This document shows, in pieces, positions 1-8,013 of a stretch of DNA of 64,000 nucleotides; the first letter of the stretch is position 1; each line of letters begins with the position of its first letter. The notes beneath the pieces were generated by a model. That model had not been told where the DNA came from. It saw only the letters and a program-made list of their open reading frames with translations, and ran no database searches. Made by a program: the position numbers and the translations under genes. Source of the stretch: Nocardioides solisilvae (lineage in GTDB: Bacteria > Actinomycetota > Actinomycetes > Propionibacteriales > Nocardioidaceae); assembly GCF_003194625.1 (NCBI RefSeq), contig NZ_QHKX01000002.1, positions 124,001-188,000 of the forward strand, in the 5' to 3' direction.

Positions 1-1
1 G

Positions 2-34
2 GAGGTCGTGCTCCGGCAGGGTTTCCTCCCGTGA
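2..34 (+). CDS. 3' end of an upstream gene (partial)
   Basis: An open frame enters from the left edge and ends at TGA 32-34, coding a tail that reads EVVLRQGFLP. Its stop overlaps the GTG start of the next gene by four bases (GTGA), the same arrangement used by many real gene pairs in this window. Only ten residues are visible, so no function can be given. Confidence 0.3.
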   Translation, partial: EVVLRQGFLP

Positions 35-504
35 CCGCTCCCCCGTCCTCGTCCCGCACCGGCACCGTCGACGACCCGTCAGGCGCGCCCGACCGCGGTC
101 TCCGGCGCAGGCTCCGCGCCGCGGTCCTCGCCCACAAGACGGCCGCGCCCCGCGGGCACCTCCCCCCGGTCCTCCGCGCCGGGCTGCCGGGCCCCACCGA
201 GGAGACCGCGGCGTGGGAGTTCCGGCCGGCACCCGACGACCCGCTCGACCACGACACCAGGGTGGAGGTGGCCGTGGCGCTGGCCCACCGGGCCCTGCTC
301 CGGGTGGAGGCACCCCTGCTGTGGCTCTCCCGCTCCGGTGACCCGGGGCCCGACCAGTGCGACCTCGAGTGGCAGGCCGCCGCCTGCGCGGCCTGGCGCC
401 AGCTGGGCCTGGCACCCTCGTTCGTCGTCCTGACCCGGCACGGCTGGTGGCACCACCCCAGCGGCGCCTCGCAGACCTGGACGAGGCTGCGACGGCGCAG
501 CTGA
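31..504 (+). CDS. Hypothetical protein, 157 aa
   Basis: I do not recognise the family. The predicted soluble protein has a charged, Arg-rich N-terminus (residues 1-45) followed by a more ordered part with an Ala/Leu-rich helix around residues 78-98 and a Trp/His-rich segment near residue 135 (HGWWHHP). There is no signal peptide or membrane helix. The GTG start overlaps the stop of the partial upstream frame by four bases, which suggests translational coupling and supports the start. It converges on the glutamate-cysteine ligase family gene downstream. Confidence 0.6.
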   Translation: MTAPPSSSRTGTVDDPSGAPDRGLRRRLRAAVLAHKTAAPRGHLPPVLRAGLPGPTEETAAWEFRPAPDDPLDHDTRVEVAVALAHRALLRVEAPLLWLSRSGDPGPDQCDLEWQAAACAAWRQLGLAPSFVVLTRHGWWHHPSGASQTWTRLRRRS

Positions 505-562
505 AGTGCGACGCACCCCACCCGCGCGGCGGCCGCCGGCAGTCGCCCCCGGCCCCGGCACT

Positions 563-580
563 GGCGCCGGCGCCGGCGCC
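563..580. repeat. Tandem GGCGCC x3 between convergent genes
   Basis: Three perfect copies of the self-complementary hexamer GGCGCC lie in the 83-base gap between two convergent genes. The tract can fold on itself and may act as a GC hairpin terminator, but there is no T-run. Confidence 0.5.
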
Positions 581-587
581 GTCCGGC

Positions 588-2051
588 CTACGACCAGGTG
601 TGGACGGGCTCGTTGCTGTGCATGCGGTCGACGTAGTCGAGGAGCGTCGCCCGCAGCGCGTCGAACCGCTCCTGGTCCTGCCGGGCGGCCATCTGCCGGA
701 CGAACCACTCCGCCCCGTTGGTCCGCAGGAGGCACCTCTGCTCGATCATCTGGAGGTAGCGGTCCCGCTCGTGGGCCTCGACCCCCGCGGCGGCCAGCCC
801 CTCGTCGGCCATGGGCAGCAGCCGGCGCAGCACCAGCTCGCTGGCGCTCACCTGCCCGAGGCCGGGCCAGTAGACCTGGGCGTCGATGCCGTGCTGCGCG
901 GCGACGTGGAAGTTCTCCTCGGCCGCGCTGAAGGACATCTGCGACCACAGCGGCCGCTCGCTCGTGGCCAGGGTGCGGACCAGCCCGAAGTAGAAGGCCG
1001 CGTTGGCGATGGTGTCGGCCACCGTCGGCCCGGCCGCCAGCAGCCGGTTCTCCACCCGCAGGTGCGGTCCCTCCGGGGTCACGTCGTACACCGGGCGGTT
1101 CCAGCGGTAGATCGTCCCGTTGTGCAGCCGCAGCTCGTGCAGCGAGGGCGTGCCCCCCGCCTCGAGGACCTCCAGCGGGTCCTCGTCGTCGGTGACGGGC
1201 AGGAGGGCCGGGAAGTAGCGGACGTTCTCCTCGAACAGGTCGAAGACCGAGGTGATCCACCGCTCCCCGAACCACACCCGGGGTCGCACGCCCTGCGCCT
1301 TCAGCTCCTCGCTGCGCGTGTCGGTGGCCTGCTCGAAGAGCGGGATCCGCGTCTCGCGCCACAGCTGGCGACCCAGGAGGTACGGCGAGTTGGCGCCCAC
1401 CGCGAGCTGCACGCCGGCGATCACCTGGCTGGCGTTCCAGTAGGCGGCGAACTCGTCGGGCGAGGTCTGGACGTGGAACTGGGTGCTGGTGCAGGCCGCC
1501 TCGGGGACGATCGAGTCGGTGGTCGTCTCCAGACGCTCGGCGCCCGCGATCGAGATCGTGATGTCCTCGCCCCGGGCGTTGAGGATCTGCTCGCTCAGCA
1601 GCTTGTAGCGCGGGTTGGGGCTGAGCGAGTCGGGCGTCATGTGCCCCTCCCCGAGGGTCGGCAGGATCCCGATCATCACGAGGTGGGCGCCGACCTCCGA
1701 CGAGCGGGTCTCCGCGTCGTTGAGGCTCTGGCGCAGCCCCTCCTCGAAGGCCAGGAGCCCGCGCTCGCGCAGCCGCGCCGGAGGGCAGTTGATCTCGATG
1801 CTGAACTGGCCGAGCTCGGTCTGGAAGGCCGGGTCGGCGATCGCCTCCAGCGCCTCCATGTTGCGCAGCGAGGGGTCGCCCGCCGAGTCGATGAGGTTGA
1901 ACTCCACCTCGAGCCCGGTCATCGGGTCGTCGGTGTCGAACCGGGACTCCCGGAGCATCCGGGCGAAGACGTCGAGGCACCGCCGGACCTTCTCCCGGTG
2001 CCGGGTCCGGTCGGCGCGGGAGAACTCCTGTGCTTCCACCTCTTCGCCCAT
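588..2051 (-). CDS. Glutamate-cysteine ligase family protein (GCS2)
   Basis: Carboxylate-amine/glutamate-cysteine ligase family enzyme of 487 aa. Family members join the gamma-carboxylate of glutamate to an amine, using ATP. The ATP-grasp-like core is visible in GLEVEFN (about residues 46-52), FSIEINCPP (about 84-92) and the downstream VENRLLAAGPTVAD stretch. Glutathione is not the usual actinobacterial thiol, so the product could be gamma-Glu-Cys for ergothioneine (EgtA-like) or another gamma-glutamyl compound; no egtBCD neighbours are visible. ATG 2051 is preceded by TATCGT with a 6-base spacer, which suggests a leaderless transcript. The family is clear; the substrate is an inference. Confidence 0.85.
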   Translation of the reverse strand: MGEEVEAQEFSRADRTRHREKVRRCLDVFARMLRESRFDTDDPMTGLEVEFNLIDSAGDPSLRNMEALEAIADPAFQTELGQFSIEINCPPARLRERGLLAFEEGLRQSLNDAETRSSEVGAHLVMIGILPTLGEGHMTPDSLSPNPRYKLLSEQILNARGEDITISIAGAERLETTTDSIVPEAACTSTQFHVQTSPDEFAAYWNASQVIAGVQLAVGANSPYLLGRQLWRETRIPLFEQATDTRSEELKAQGVRPRVWFGERWITSVFDLFEENVRYFPALLPVTDDEDPLEVLEAGGTPSLHELRLHNGTIYRWNRPVYDVTPEGPHLRVENRLLAAGPTVADTIANAAFYFGLVRTLATSERPLWSQMSFSAAEENFHVAAQHGIDAQVYWPGLGQVSASELVLRRLLPMADEGLAAAGVEAHERDRYLQMIEQRCLLRTNGAEWFVRQMAARQDQERFDALRATLLDYVDRMHSNEPVHTWS

Positions 2052-2057
2052 GGGGTC

Positions 2058-2063
2058 ACGATA
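2058..2063 (-). promoter_or_regulatory. -10 box, leaderless start of GCS2-family gene
   Basis: Read on the minus strand the box is TATCGT (TAnnnT), six bases before ATG 2051. No ribosome binding site lies between them. Confidence 0.55.
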
Positions 2064-2126
2064 GCCACCGGGACGAGGGCGGGAGCCGGGCCGCGCGGCG
2101 CCGCCCGCTCCGTGGTCGCGAGCCGG

Positions 2127-3035
2127 TCAGCCGGGGAGCCGTGTGTCGGGGGCCGCGGCGGTGGCCAGGAGGTGGGCCACGACCTCGGTGAGCGGGCACT
2201 CCCCCGGGGCGGCCCTGGCCAGGTCGACGGCGCACCAGGCGAGCGCGCCGTCGCCCGCGCGCCAGGCGCAGGCGGCCAGGACCGCGGCGGGGGCGGCCCG
2301 CAGCGCCGCGGGGGTGGCCCGCACTACCGCGAGCCACAGGTCCACTTGGCGCCGGGCCTCGTCGGCGGAGAGGTCGTGCCACAGGGCGTCGCGCAGGGGC
2401 GGGCTGCCGGCCGCCGCCACCAGGAGGGCCACGTCCCCCGGACCGGGCACTCCCCCGCCGGCCAGGACGGTGGTCGCCACCTGCCGGACCCGCCGTGGCG
2501 GCGGCACCTGCCGCCCCCGCATCAGCAGGGCCCGCGCGGTCGCCTCGACCCGGGCCGGGTCCGGGGCGAGGGTGCGGGCGAGCGCCCGGCGCGAGCGGTG
2601 CACCACGCGACCGGCGACGACCGCCTCGGTGACGAACGGGTGGGCCAGCACGTCGAACGGCGTCGCCGGCCCCCGCGCGGGCGGGTCCAGCACGGCCCAG
2701 GCGGTGCCGTCGTGGGCCAGGACCACGGGCACGGGGATACCCGCGGCCTCGAAGGCCCGCCGCAGCCCGCCCGCCGGGCGCACGGCGGCGTCCAGGTCGC
2801 CCCACACCGAGAGGGCCACCTCCTCGGCACCGTGCTGGACGGCCGGCGCGACGAGCGCCTCGCAGACCTCGGGCAGGTCCTCCGGGGCGCCGAGGTCCAC
2901 CCTGGCGTGCGGGACGGACCGGCGGCCCAGGCCGATCATCACCACGGACTGCTCCGGGACGAAGCCCAGCGCGAGCGGCACGCAGGCGAGCAGGTCCTCG
3001 GGGGTGCGGGCGACGAGGTCGAGTCGGTTCTCCAT
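2127..3035 (-). CDS. DUF4192 domain protein
   Basis: 302-residue soluble protein matching the actinobacterial DUF4192 family by its N-terminus (LVARTPEDLLACVP, then VVMIGL near residue 33) and by the conserved later blocks PFDVLAHPFV and ALLVAAAG. The function of the family is not known. The start is ATG 3035. A much longer frame continues upstream but is a GC artefact over dinB and the peptidase gene. CACGCT lies six bases before the ATG, a weak match to the leaderless -10 pattern seen elsewhere here. It is divergent from dinB. Confidence 0.85.
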   Translation of the reverse strand: MENRLDLVARTPEDLLACVPLALGFVPEQSVVMIGLGRRSVPHARVDLGAPEDLPEVCEALVAPAVQHGAEEVALSVWGDLDAAVRPAGGLRRAFEAAGIPVPVVLAHDGTAWAVLDPPARGPATPFDVLAHPFVTEAVVAGRVVHRSRRALARTLAPDPARVEATARALLMRGRQVPPPRRVRQVATTVLAGGGVPGPGDVALLVAAAGSPPLRDALWHDLSADEARRQVDLWLAVVRATPAALRAAPAAVLAACAWRAGDGALAWCAVDLARAAPGECPLTEVVAHLLATAAAPDTRLPG

Positions 3036-3138
3036 GGCACGAGCGTGTCGGCGAGCGCGGGCTCCCCGCTCCGCCCGGGTCGGCGCCTGGGGACGACCGG
3101 GCGCCGCGCCGGGGCTGTGGACGGGGAGCGGTCCGGCG

Positions 3139-3172
3139 CGGGGTGAGACGCGGGGTGAGACGCGGGGTGAGA
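3139..3172 (+). repeat. Tandem CGGGGTGAGACG repeats before dinB
   Basis: Two full 12-base copies (3139-3150, 3151-3162) and a third of ten bases (3163-3172) run directly into the GAGAAT box upstream of dinB. They could be protein-binding sites or simple slippage repeats. Confidence 0.75.
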
Positions 3173-3174
3173 AT
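3169..3174 (+). promoter_or_regulatory. Candidate -10 box upstream of dinB
   Basis: GAGAAT lies six bases before ATG 3181 and eight before GTG 3183. It fits the window's leaderless spacing but has G instead of T at its first base. Confidence 0.35.
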
Positions 3175-3180
3175 GGCCCC

Positions 3181-3204
3181 ATGTGGACCGGGACGGGCGG
3201 CTGA
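3181..3204 (+). CDS. Possible 7-codon leader peptide of dinB
   Basis: An ATG at the expected transcript start opens a seven-residue frame (MWTGTGG). Its TGA (3202-3204) shares the A with the dinB ATG at 3204 (TGATG). This is the layout of a coupled leader peptide, but it may be chance: the alternative reading is a leaderless dinB start at GTG 3183. Confidence 0.25.
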   Translation: MWTGTGG

Positions 3205-4541
3205 TGCGCCCGCACGCGTCCGTCCTCCACCTGGACCTCGACGCCTTCTTCGCCTCGGTGGAGCAGCGGGACAAGCCCTCGCTGCGGGGCAAGCCGGTCG
3301 TGGTCGGCGGGGTGGGCGGCCGCGGCGTCGTCGCGACCGCCTCCTACGAAGCCCGGGTGTACGGCGTCCGCTCGGCCATGTCGACCCGCGAGGCCCGGGC
3401 CCGGTGCCCCCACGCCGCCTTCCTCTCGGGCCGCTTCCACGCCTACCGCGAGGCCAGCGCCGCGGTCATGGCGGTGCTCCGCGACCTCTCCCCGCTGGTC
3501 GAGCCCCTCTCCCTGGACGAGGCCTTCGTCGACCTCGCGGCGGCGGACCTCCCCGACCTCGAGGTCGGGACCCTCACGGACGTCGCCCGGCGGCTCCGCG
3601 CCGAGGTCGCACGGGTCACCGGCGGGCTCACGGCCTCGGTCGGCGTGGCGTCGTCCAAGTTCCTCGCCAAGGTGGCCAGCGAGCTCGAGAAGCCCGACGG
3701 GCTGACGGTCGTGCCCCCGGGCACCGAGCGCGAGCTGCTCCGGCCCCTGGCCGTGAGCGTGATCCCCGGGGTCGGGCCGGCGACCACGGAGCGCCTGCGA
3801 CGCGCCGGGATCCACACGGTGGCCGACCTCGAGGGCGTCGCGGAGGAGGAGCTGGTGCGGCTGGTCGGGCGCGCCCAGGGACACGGGCTGCACGCGCTGG
3901 CCCGCGCCCGCGACGACCGGCCGGTGGTCGCCGAGCGGGAGGCCAAGTCGGTCAGCGTCGAGGACACCTACGACACCGACCTCACCGACCGCCGGCTGAT
4001 GGAGGCGCTGGTCACCCGCCAGGCGGGCTCGGTGGCGGAGCGGCTGGGCAAGCACGGGCTCGCCGGGCGCACCGTCACGCTCAAGGTACGGCGGCACGAC
4101 TTCACCACGCTGTCCCGCTCCACCACCCTCGTCGCCCCGACCGACCGGGCCGAGGTGGTGGCCCGCACGGCCCGCGCCCTCCTGGCGGACCTGGACACCT
4201 CGGGCGGCGTACGGCTGCTGGGGGTGGGCGTCTCCGGCCTGGCCGACTGGGTCCAGGAGGCGCTCTTCGGCGAGGACGACCCAGGAGCCGGGGCGCCGGC
4301 GACGACGAAGCCCGCCCCCGGGCTGACCGCGGCGCTGGCGGGTCCCGGGCGTCGCGGGCCCGGCTGGCGTCCGGGCATGGACGTGCGGCACGCCGAGCAC
4401 GGCGCCGGGTGGGTCTGGGGCGCCGGGCGCGGGGTGGTGACGGTGCGCTTCGAGACGGCCCTGACCGGCCCCGGGCCGGTGCGCTCCTTCCGCGAGGACG
4501 ACCCCGCCCTCGTCGTGCCCGAGCCACCACCGGCCGGCTGA
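3204..4541 (+). CDS. dinB: DNA polymerase IV
   Basis: Y-family translesion polymerase, 445 aa from ATG 3204. Catalytic carboxylates are visible in LDLDAFF (Asp11) and SLDEAF (Asp105-Glu106). The palm motif SVGVASSKFLAKVAS, the thumb helix-hairpin-helix (VIPGVGP) and the little-finger region follow. The C-terminal ~75 residues form an actinobacterial extension with an HAEHGAGWVWG block. In-frame GTG 3183 would add seven residues (MDRDGRL). ATG 3204 was chosen because it overlaps the stop of a possible leader peptide. No obvious LexA palindrome was seen upstream. Confidence 0.93.
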   Translation: MRPHASVLHLDLDAFFASVEQRDKPSLRGKPVVVGGVGGRGVVATASYEARVYGVRSAMSTREARARCPHAAFLSGRFHAYREASAAVMAVLRDLSPLVEPLSLDEAFVDLAAADLPDLEVGTLTDVARRLRAEVARVTGGLTASVGVASSKFLAKVASELEKPDGLTVVPPGTERELLRPLAVSVIPGVGPATTERLRRAGIHTVADLEGVAEEELVRLVGRAQGHGLHALARARDDRPVVAEREAKSVSVEDTYDTDLTDRRLMEALVTRQAGSVAERLGKHGLAGRTVTLKVRRHDFTTLSRSTTLVAPTDRAEVVARTARALLADLDTSGGVRLLGVGVSGLADWVQEALFGEDDPGAGAPATTKPAPGLTAALAGPGRRGPGWRPGMDVRHAEHGAGWVWGAGRGVVTVRFETALTGPGPVRSFREDDPALVVPEPPPAG

Positions 4542-4576
4542 GTCGCCGCGCCGCCGCGCGGCGTGCCGCGAGGTCG

Positions 4577-4582
4577 TACCCT
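4577..4582 (+). promoter_or_regulatory. -10 box, leaderless start of S9A peptidase
   Basis: TACCCT followed by a 7-base spacer and ATG 4590, with no ribosome binding site. It supports the ATG over an in-frame GTG at 4563 that lies upstream of the box. Confidence 0.6.
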
Positions 4583-4589
4583 CGGCGGC

Positions 4590-6776
4590 ATGCCCGAGAC
4601 CCCCGCCGAGCAGGCCCCCGCCCCGTCGACCCCGCCCGCCGGCGCGCCGGTCGCCGACCGGAGGCCGGTGACCCGGGAGCTGCACGGGACGACACGCACC
4701 GACGAGTACGACTGGCTCCGCGACAAGGAGTCTCCCGAGGTGCTGGCGCACCTGGAGGCCGAGAACGCCTGGACCGAGCACCGCACCGCCCACCTCTCGG
4801 GCCTGCGCACCCGGCTCTTCGAGGAGATCAGGGCGCGCACGAAGGAGACCGACCTGTCGGTGCCAACCCGGAACAGGGGGTGGTGGTTCTACGCCCGCTC
4901 CTTCGAGGGCCGCGAGTACGGCGCCAGCTGCCGCGTGCCGGTCGTCGACGAGGCCGACTGGACTCCGCCGCGTCCCGACGGCGACGCCGCGCCCGACCGA
5001 CCCGCCCTGCCGGGTGAACAGGTCCTGCTCGACCTGGACGCGCTCGCGGAGGGCCACGACTTCTTCTCCCTGGGCGGCTCGGCGCTGAGCCTCGACGGCC
5101 GGCTGCTCGCGTGGTCCGTCGACACCACGGGCGACGAGCGGTACACCGCCAGGGTCAAGGACCTCGAGGCCGACGACCGGCTCCTCCCCGACGTCGTGGA
5201 GGGGGTGCTCGGCGGGGTCACCTGGGACCCCGACGGCAGCGGCTTCTACTACACGACCGTCGACGAGGCATGGCGTGCCGACAAGGTCTGGAAGCACCGG
5301 CTCGGCACCCCTCAGGCCGACGACGAGCTGGTCTTCCACGAGGAGGACCAGCGGTTCTGGGTGGGCGTCGGTCGCAGCCGGGACGACCGCTTCCTGTTCG
5401 TCGTGAGCGGTTCCAAGACCACGAGCGAGTGGCAGGTGCGCGACACGGCCGAGCCCGGGTCGGGCTTCGTCACCTGGTCGGCGCGCCGCGAGGGCCTCGA
5501 GTACACCCTCGAGCCCGCGGTCCTGGCCGGGCGGCGGCTCTTCCTCGTGCTCCACAACGGGGCCGGGCCCGACTTCGAGCTGGCCACCGCCGGGACCGCC
5601 CCGACCCCGCCGGAGGAGTGGGTGCCGATGCTGCGCCACGACCCGGCGGTGCGGCTGGAGGACGTGGACGCCTTCGCCGGCCACCTCGTCGTCCACCAGC
5701 GCAGCGAGGGCCTCACCCAGCTGCGGATCATCGAGCTGGGCCCCGACGGCCCGGCCGACGACCACCTGGTCGAGTTCGACCGGGAGGTCTACACCGTCGG
5801 GTCCGGCGCCAACCCGGCCTTCGACCAGCCGACCGTGCGCCTGGGGTACACCTCGCTCGCGGTGCCCTCCTCGGTCTACGACTACGACGTGCGGACGCGC
5901 GGGCTGACCCTGCTGCGGCAGACGCCGGTGCTGGGCGGCTACGACCCCGACGACTACGAGGAGCACCGCCTCTGGGCCCCGGCGCGCGACGGGGAGCGGG
6001 TGCCGGTGAGCCTCGTCTGCCGCCGGGGCGCCCGCGAGGCCGGGCCGCTGCCGACCCTGCTCTACGGGTACGGCGCCTACGAGGCCTCCATCGACCCCTA
6101 CTTCTCCCCCTCTCGGCTCTCGCTGCTGGACCGGGGCGCCGCCTTCGCGATCGCCCACGTGCGCGGCGGGGGCGAGATGGGTCGCCGCTGGTACGACCAG
6201 GGCAAGCTGGAGCACAAGGAGAACAGCTTCCACGACTTCGTGGACGCGGCCCGCCACCTCGTCGGGACCGGGTGGTCCGACCCCGGCACGCTCGTGGCCG
6301 AGGGCGGCAGCGCAGGCGGCCTGCTGGTCGGTGCCGCGCTCAACGAGGCGCCGGAGCTCTTCGCCGGCGTCGTCGCCAGCGTGCCCTTCGTGGACACCCT
6401 CACCACCATGCTCGACGCCACGCTGCCGCTGACGGTGGGCGAGTACGACGAGTGGGGCAACCCCGAGGGGGACCCGGAGGCCTACGCGCGGATCGCCGGC
6501 TACGCGCCGTACGACAACGTGCGCGCGGCCGACTACCCGCCCGTCCTGGCGGAGACCTCGTTGCACGACACGCGAGTCCTGTTCGTCGAGCCCGCCAAGT
6601 GGGTGGCCCGGCTCCGGGCCACCGCCGTGGGCCGGCGCGACTTCCTGCTGCGCACCGAGATGGCGGCGGGGCACGGCGGCGTGAGCGGCCGCTACAAGGC
6701 GTGGCACGACCGGGCCTTCTCGCTGGCCTGGATCCTCGACCGGATGGGCCTCGCGGACGTCGAGCCCCGCGCCTGA
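4590..6776 (+). CDS. S9A prolyl oligopeptidase / oligopeptidase B-like
   Basis: Cytoplasmic serine peptidase of 728 aa that cleaves short peptides. The N-terminal half is the seven-bladed propeller gate and the C-terminal half an alpha/beta hydrolase. The triad is visible: nucleophile Ser574 in GGSAGG, Asp660 in LHDTRV and His695 in AGHGG. Length fits protease II (PtrB) and prolyl oligopeptidase; Arg/Lys versus Pro preference cannot be decided by eye. There is no signal peptide. It ends before a hairpin at 6788-6809. Confidence 0.9.
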   Translation: MPETPAEQAPAPSTPPAGAPVADRRPVTRELHGTTRTDEYDWLRDKESPEVLAHLEAENAWTEHRTAHLSGLRTRLFEEIRARTKETDLSVPTRNRGWWFYARSFEGREYGASCRVPVVDEADWTPPRPDGDAAPDRPALPGEQVLLDLDALAEGHDFFSLGGSALSLDGRLLAWSVDTTGDERYTARVKDLEADDRLLPDVVEGVLGGVTWDPDGSGFYYTTVDEAWRADKVWKHRLGTPQADDELVFHEEDQRFWVGVGRSRDDRFLFVVSGSKTTSEWQVRDTAEPGSGFVTWSARREGLEYTLEPAVLAGRRLFLVLHNGAGPDFELATAGTAPTPPEEWVPMLRHDPAVRLEDVDAFAGHLVVHQRSEGLTQLRIIELGPDGPADDHLVEFDREVYTVGSGANPAFDQPTVRLGYTSLAVPSSVYDYDVRTRGLTLLRQTPVLGGYDPDDYEEHRLWAPARDGERVPVSLVCRRGAREAGPLPTLLYGYGAYEASIDPYFSPSRLSLLDRGAAFAIAHVRGGGEMGRRWYDQGKLEHKENSFHDFVDAARHLVGTGWSDPGTLVAEGGSAGGLLVGAALNEAPELFAGVVASVPFVDTLTTMLDATLPLTVGEYDEWGNPEGDPEAYARIAGYAPYDNVRAADYPPVLAETSLHDTRVLFVEPAKWVARLRATAVGRRDFLLRTEMAAGHGGVSGRYKAWHDRAFSLAWILDRMGLADVEPRA

Positions 6777-6787
6777 CGGACGTGCCG

Positions 6788-6809
6788 TCCCGGGGCGCAT
6801 GCCCCGGGA
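6788..6809 (+). terminator. Hairpin after S9A peptidase gene
   Basis: TCCCGGGGC pairs with GCCCCGGGA around a GCAT loop (9 bp), twelve bases after the stop. It is followed by a G-rich stretch rather than a T-run. Confidence 0.6.
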
Positions 6810-7024
6810 GGGGCGGGGGTACCCGAGCCGTGACGACACGGCGGGCCCCGCCACACCCCTGAGAAGTCCCTGAGAGTTGGCAGGAACGGCAACTCCGGGA
6901 ACCGCCCGGACGTCATTGCTGGTGAGAGAGACAGCGACTAGCACAGGTGTTCGGGAATGGCCGGTCCCTCGCAGTCGTTGACCACGATGTGGCCACACCC
7001 CGGTCACGGAGCAGGAGGCGGCAG

Positions 7025-7993
7025 ATGGCAACCCGAACGGCAGCAGCACGCACCCCCGGCACGACCCGCGAGATCGAGGGACGCGACAGCGTCGGCCTCT
7101 ACCTCGACGAGATCGCGCGCACCCCGCTGCTCGACGCCGCCCGCGAGGTGGAGCTCTCCAAGACCATCGAGGCGGGCCTGCTGGCCGAGGCGCTGCTGCG
7201 CGAGGGTCGGGTGGGCCGCCGCAAGGGCGGCGCCCCGCTGCGTGCCACCGAGGAGGAGCTGGAGTGGCTCGCCGAGGAGGGCCGCAAGGCGGTCGACACC
7301 TTCATCACCGCCAACCTCCGCCTCGTCGTCTCGATCGCCCGCAAGTACGGCCGGGCCCAGATGCCCATGCTCGACCTGATCCAGGAGGGCAACACCGGCC
7401 TGATCCGCGCGGTCGAGAAGTTCGACTACACCAAGGGCTACAAGTTCTCGACCTACGCCACCTGGTGGGTGCGCCAGGCCATCACGCGCGGCATCGCGCA
7501 GCAGGCCCGCGTCGTGCGCCTCCCCGTGCACGTCGTGGAGGAGCTCAACCAGGTCGGCAGCGCCCGTCGCACGCTCGAGCGGCAGCTGGGTCGCGAGCCC
7601 GACCCGCAGGAGATCGCGACCGAGCTCGGCATGGAGGTGGAGCGGGTGCTCGACCTCATGGCCTGGGGCCGCGACCACGTCTCCCTCGACACCCCCATCG
7701 ACGAGGACGGCGACACCTCGCTCGGCGACCTCATGGCGCAGGAGACGACGCCCAGCCCCGACCTCAACGTCCTCGACGTGGAGTCCCGCGAGCGGCTCAA
7801 CCGCCTCGTCTCCCAGCTCGACGACCGCTCCGCCGACATCGTGCGGGCGAGGTACGGGCTGGTCGACGGCCGGCAGCACAAGCTGGCCGACATCGGCGCG
7901 CGTCACGGCATCTCCGCCGAGCGCGTGCGGCAGCTCGAGCGCGAGGCGCTGCAGAAGCTCCGTCGTCTCGGCGACCCCGATCTGGCGGCCTGA
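7025..7993 (+). CDS. RNA polymerase sigma-70 family factor (primary-like, group 2)
   Basis: 322-residue sigma factor with region 1.2 (DSVGLYLDEIART), region 2 with the -10 recognition helix (KFSTYATWWVRQAIT), region 3 and a region 4.2 helix-turn-helix (ISAERVRQLEREAL). There is no long acidic region 1.1, and the length fits SigB/HrdD-type alternative primary sigma factors rather than the housekeeping SigA. AGGAGG (7013-7018) lies six bases before ATG 7025 and fixes the start, although the frame extends to 6947. Upstream, TTGCTG (6916-6921) and TAGCAC (6939-6944) with 17-base spacing are a weak promoter candidate. Confidence 0.92.
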   Translation: MATRTAAARTPGTTREIEGRDSVGLYLDEIARTPLLDAAREVELSKTIEAGLLAEALLREGRVGRRKGGAPLRATEEELEWLAEEGRKAVDTFITANLRLVVSIARKYGRAQMPMLDLIQEGNTGLIRAVEKFDYTKGYKFSTYATWWVRQAITRGIAQQARVVRLPVHVVEELNQVGSARRTLERQLGREPDPQEIATELGMEVERVLDLMAWGRDHVSLDTPIDEDGDTSLGDLMAQETTPSPDLNVLDVESRERLNRLVSQLDDRSADIVRARYGLVDGRQHKLADIGARHGISAERVRQLEREALQKLRRLGDPDLAA

Positions 7994-8013
7994 CCCCTCC
8001 CAGCAGGCCACCT

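Noticed and set aside
3036-3180. LexA (SOS) box before dinB
   Set aside because: No GAAC-type palindrome found; the repeats present do not match it.
2127-7049. A 1640-codon minus-strand open frame
   Set aside because: Only its last 302 codons (DUF4192) look like protein. The rest is antisense to dinB and the S9A peptidase, with the Arg/Gly/Pro/Ala-rich composition typical of GC-rich shadow frames.
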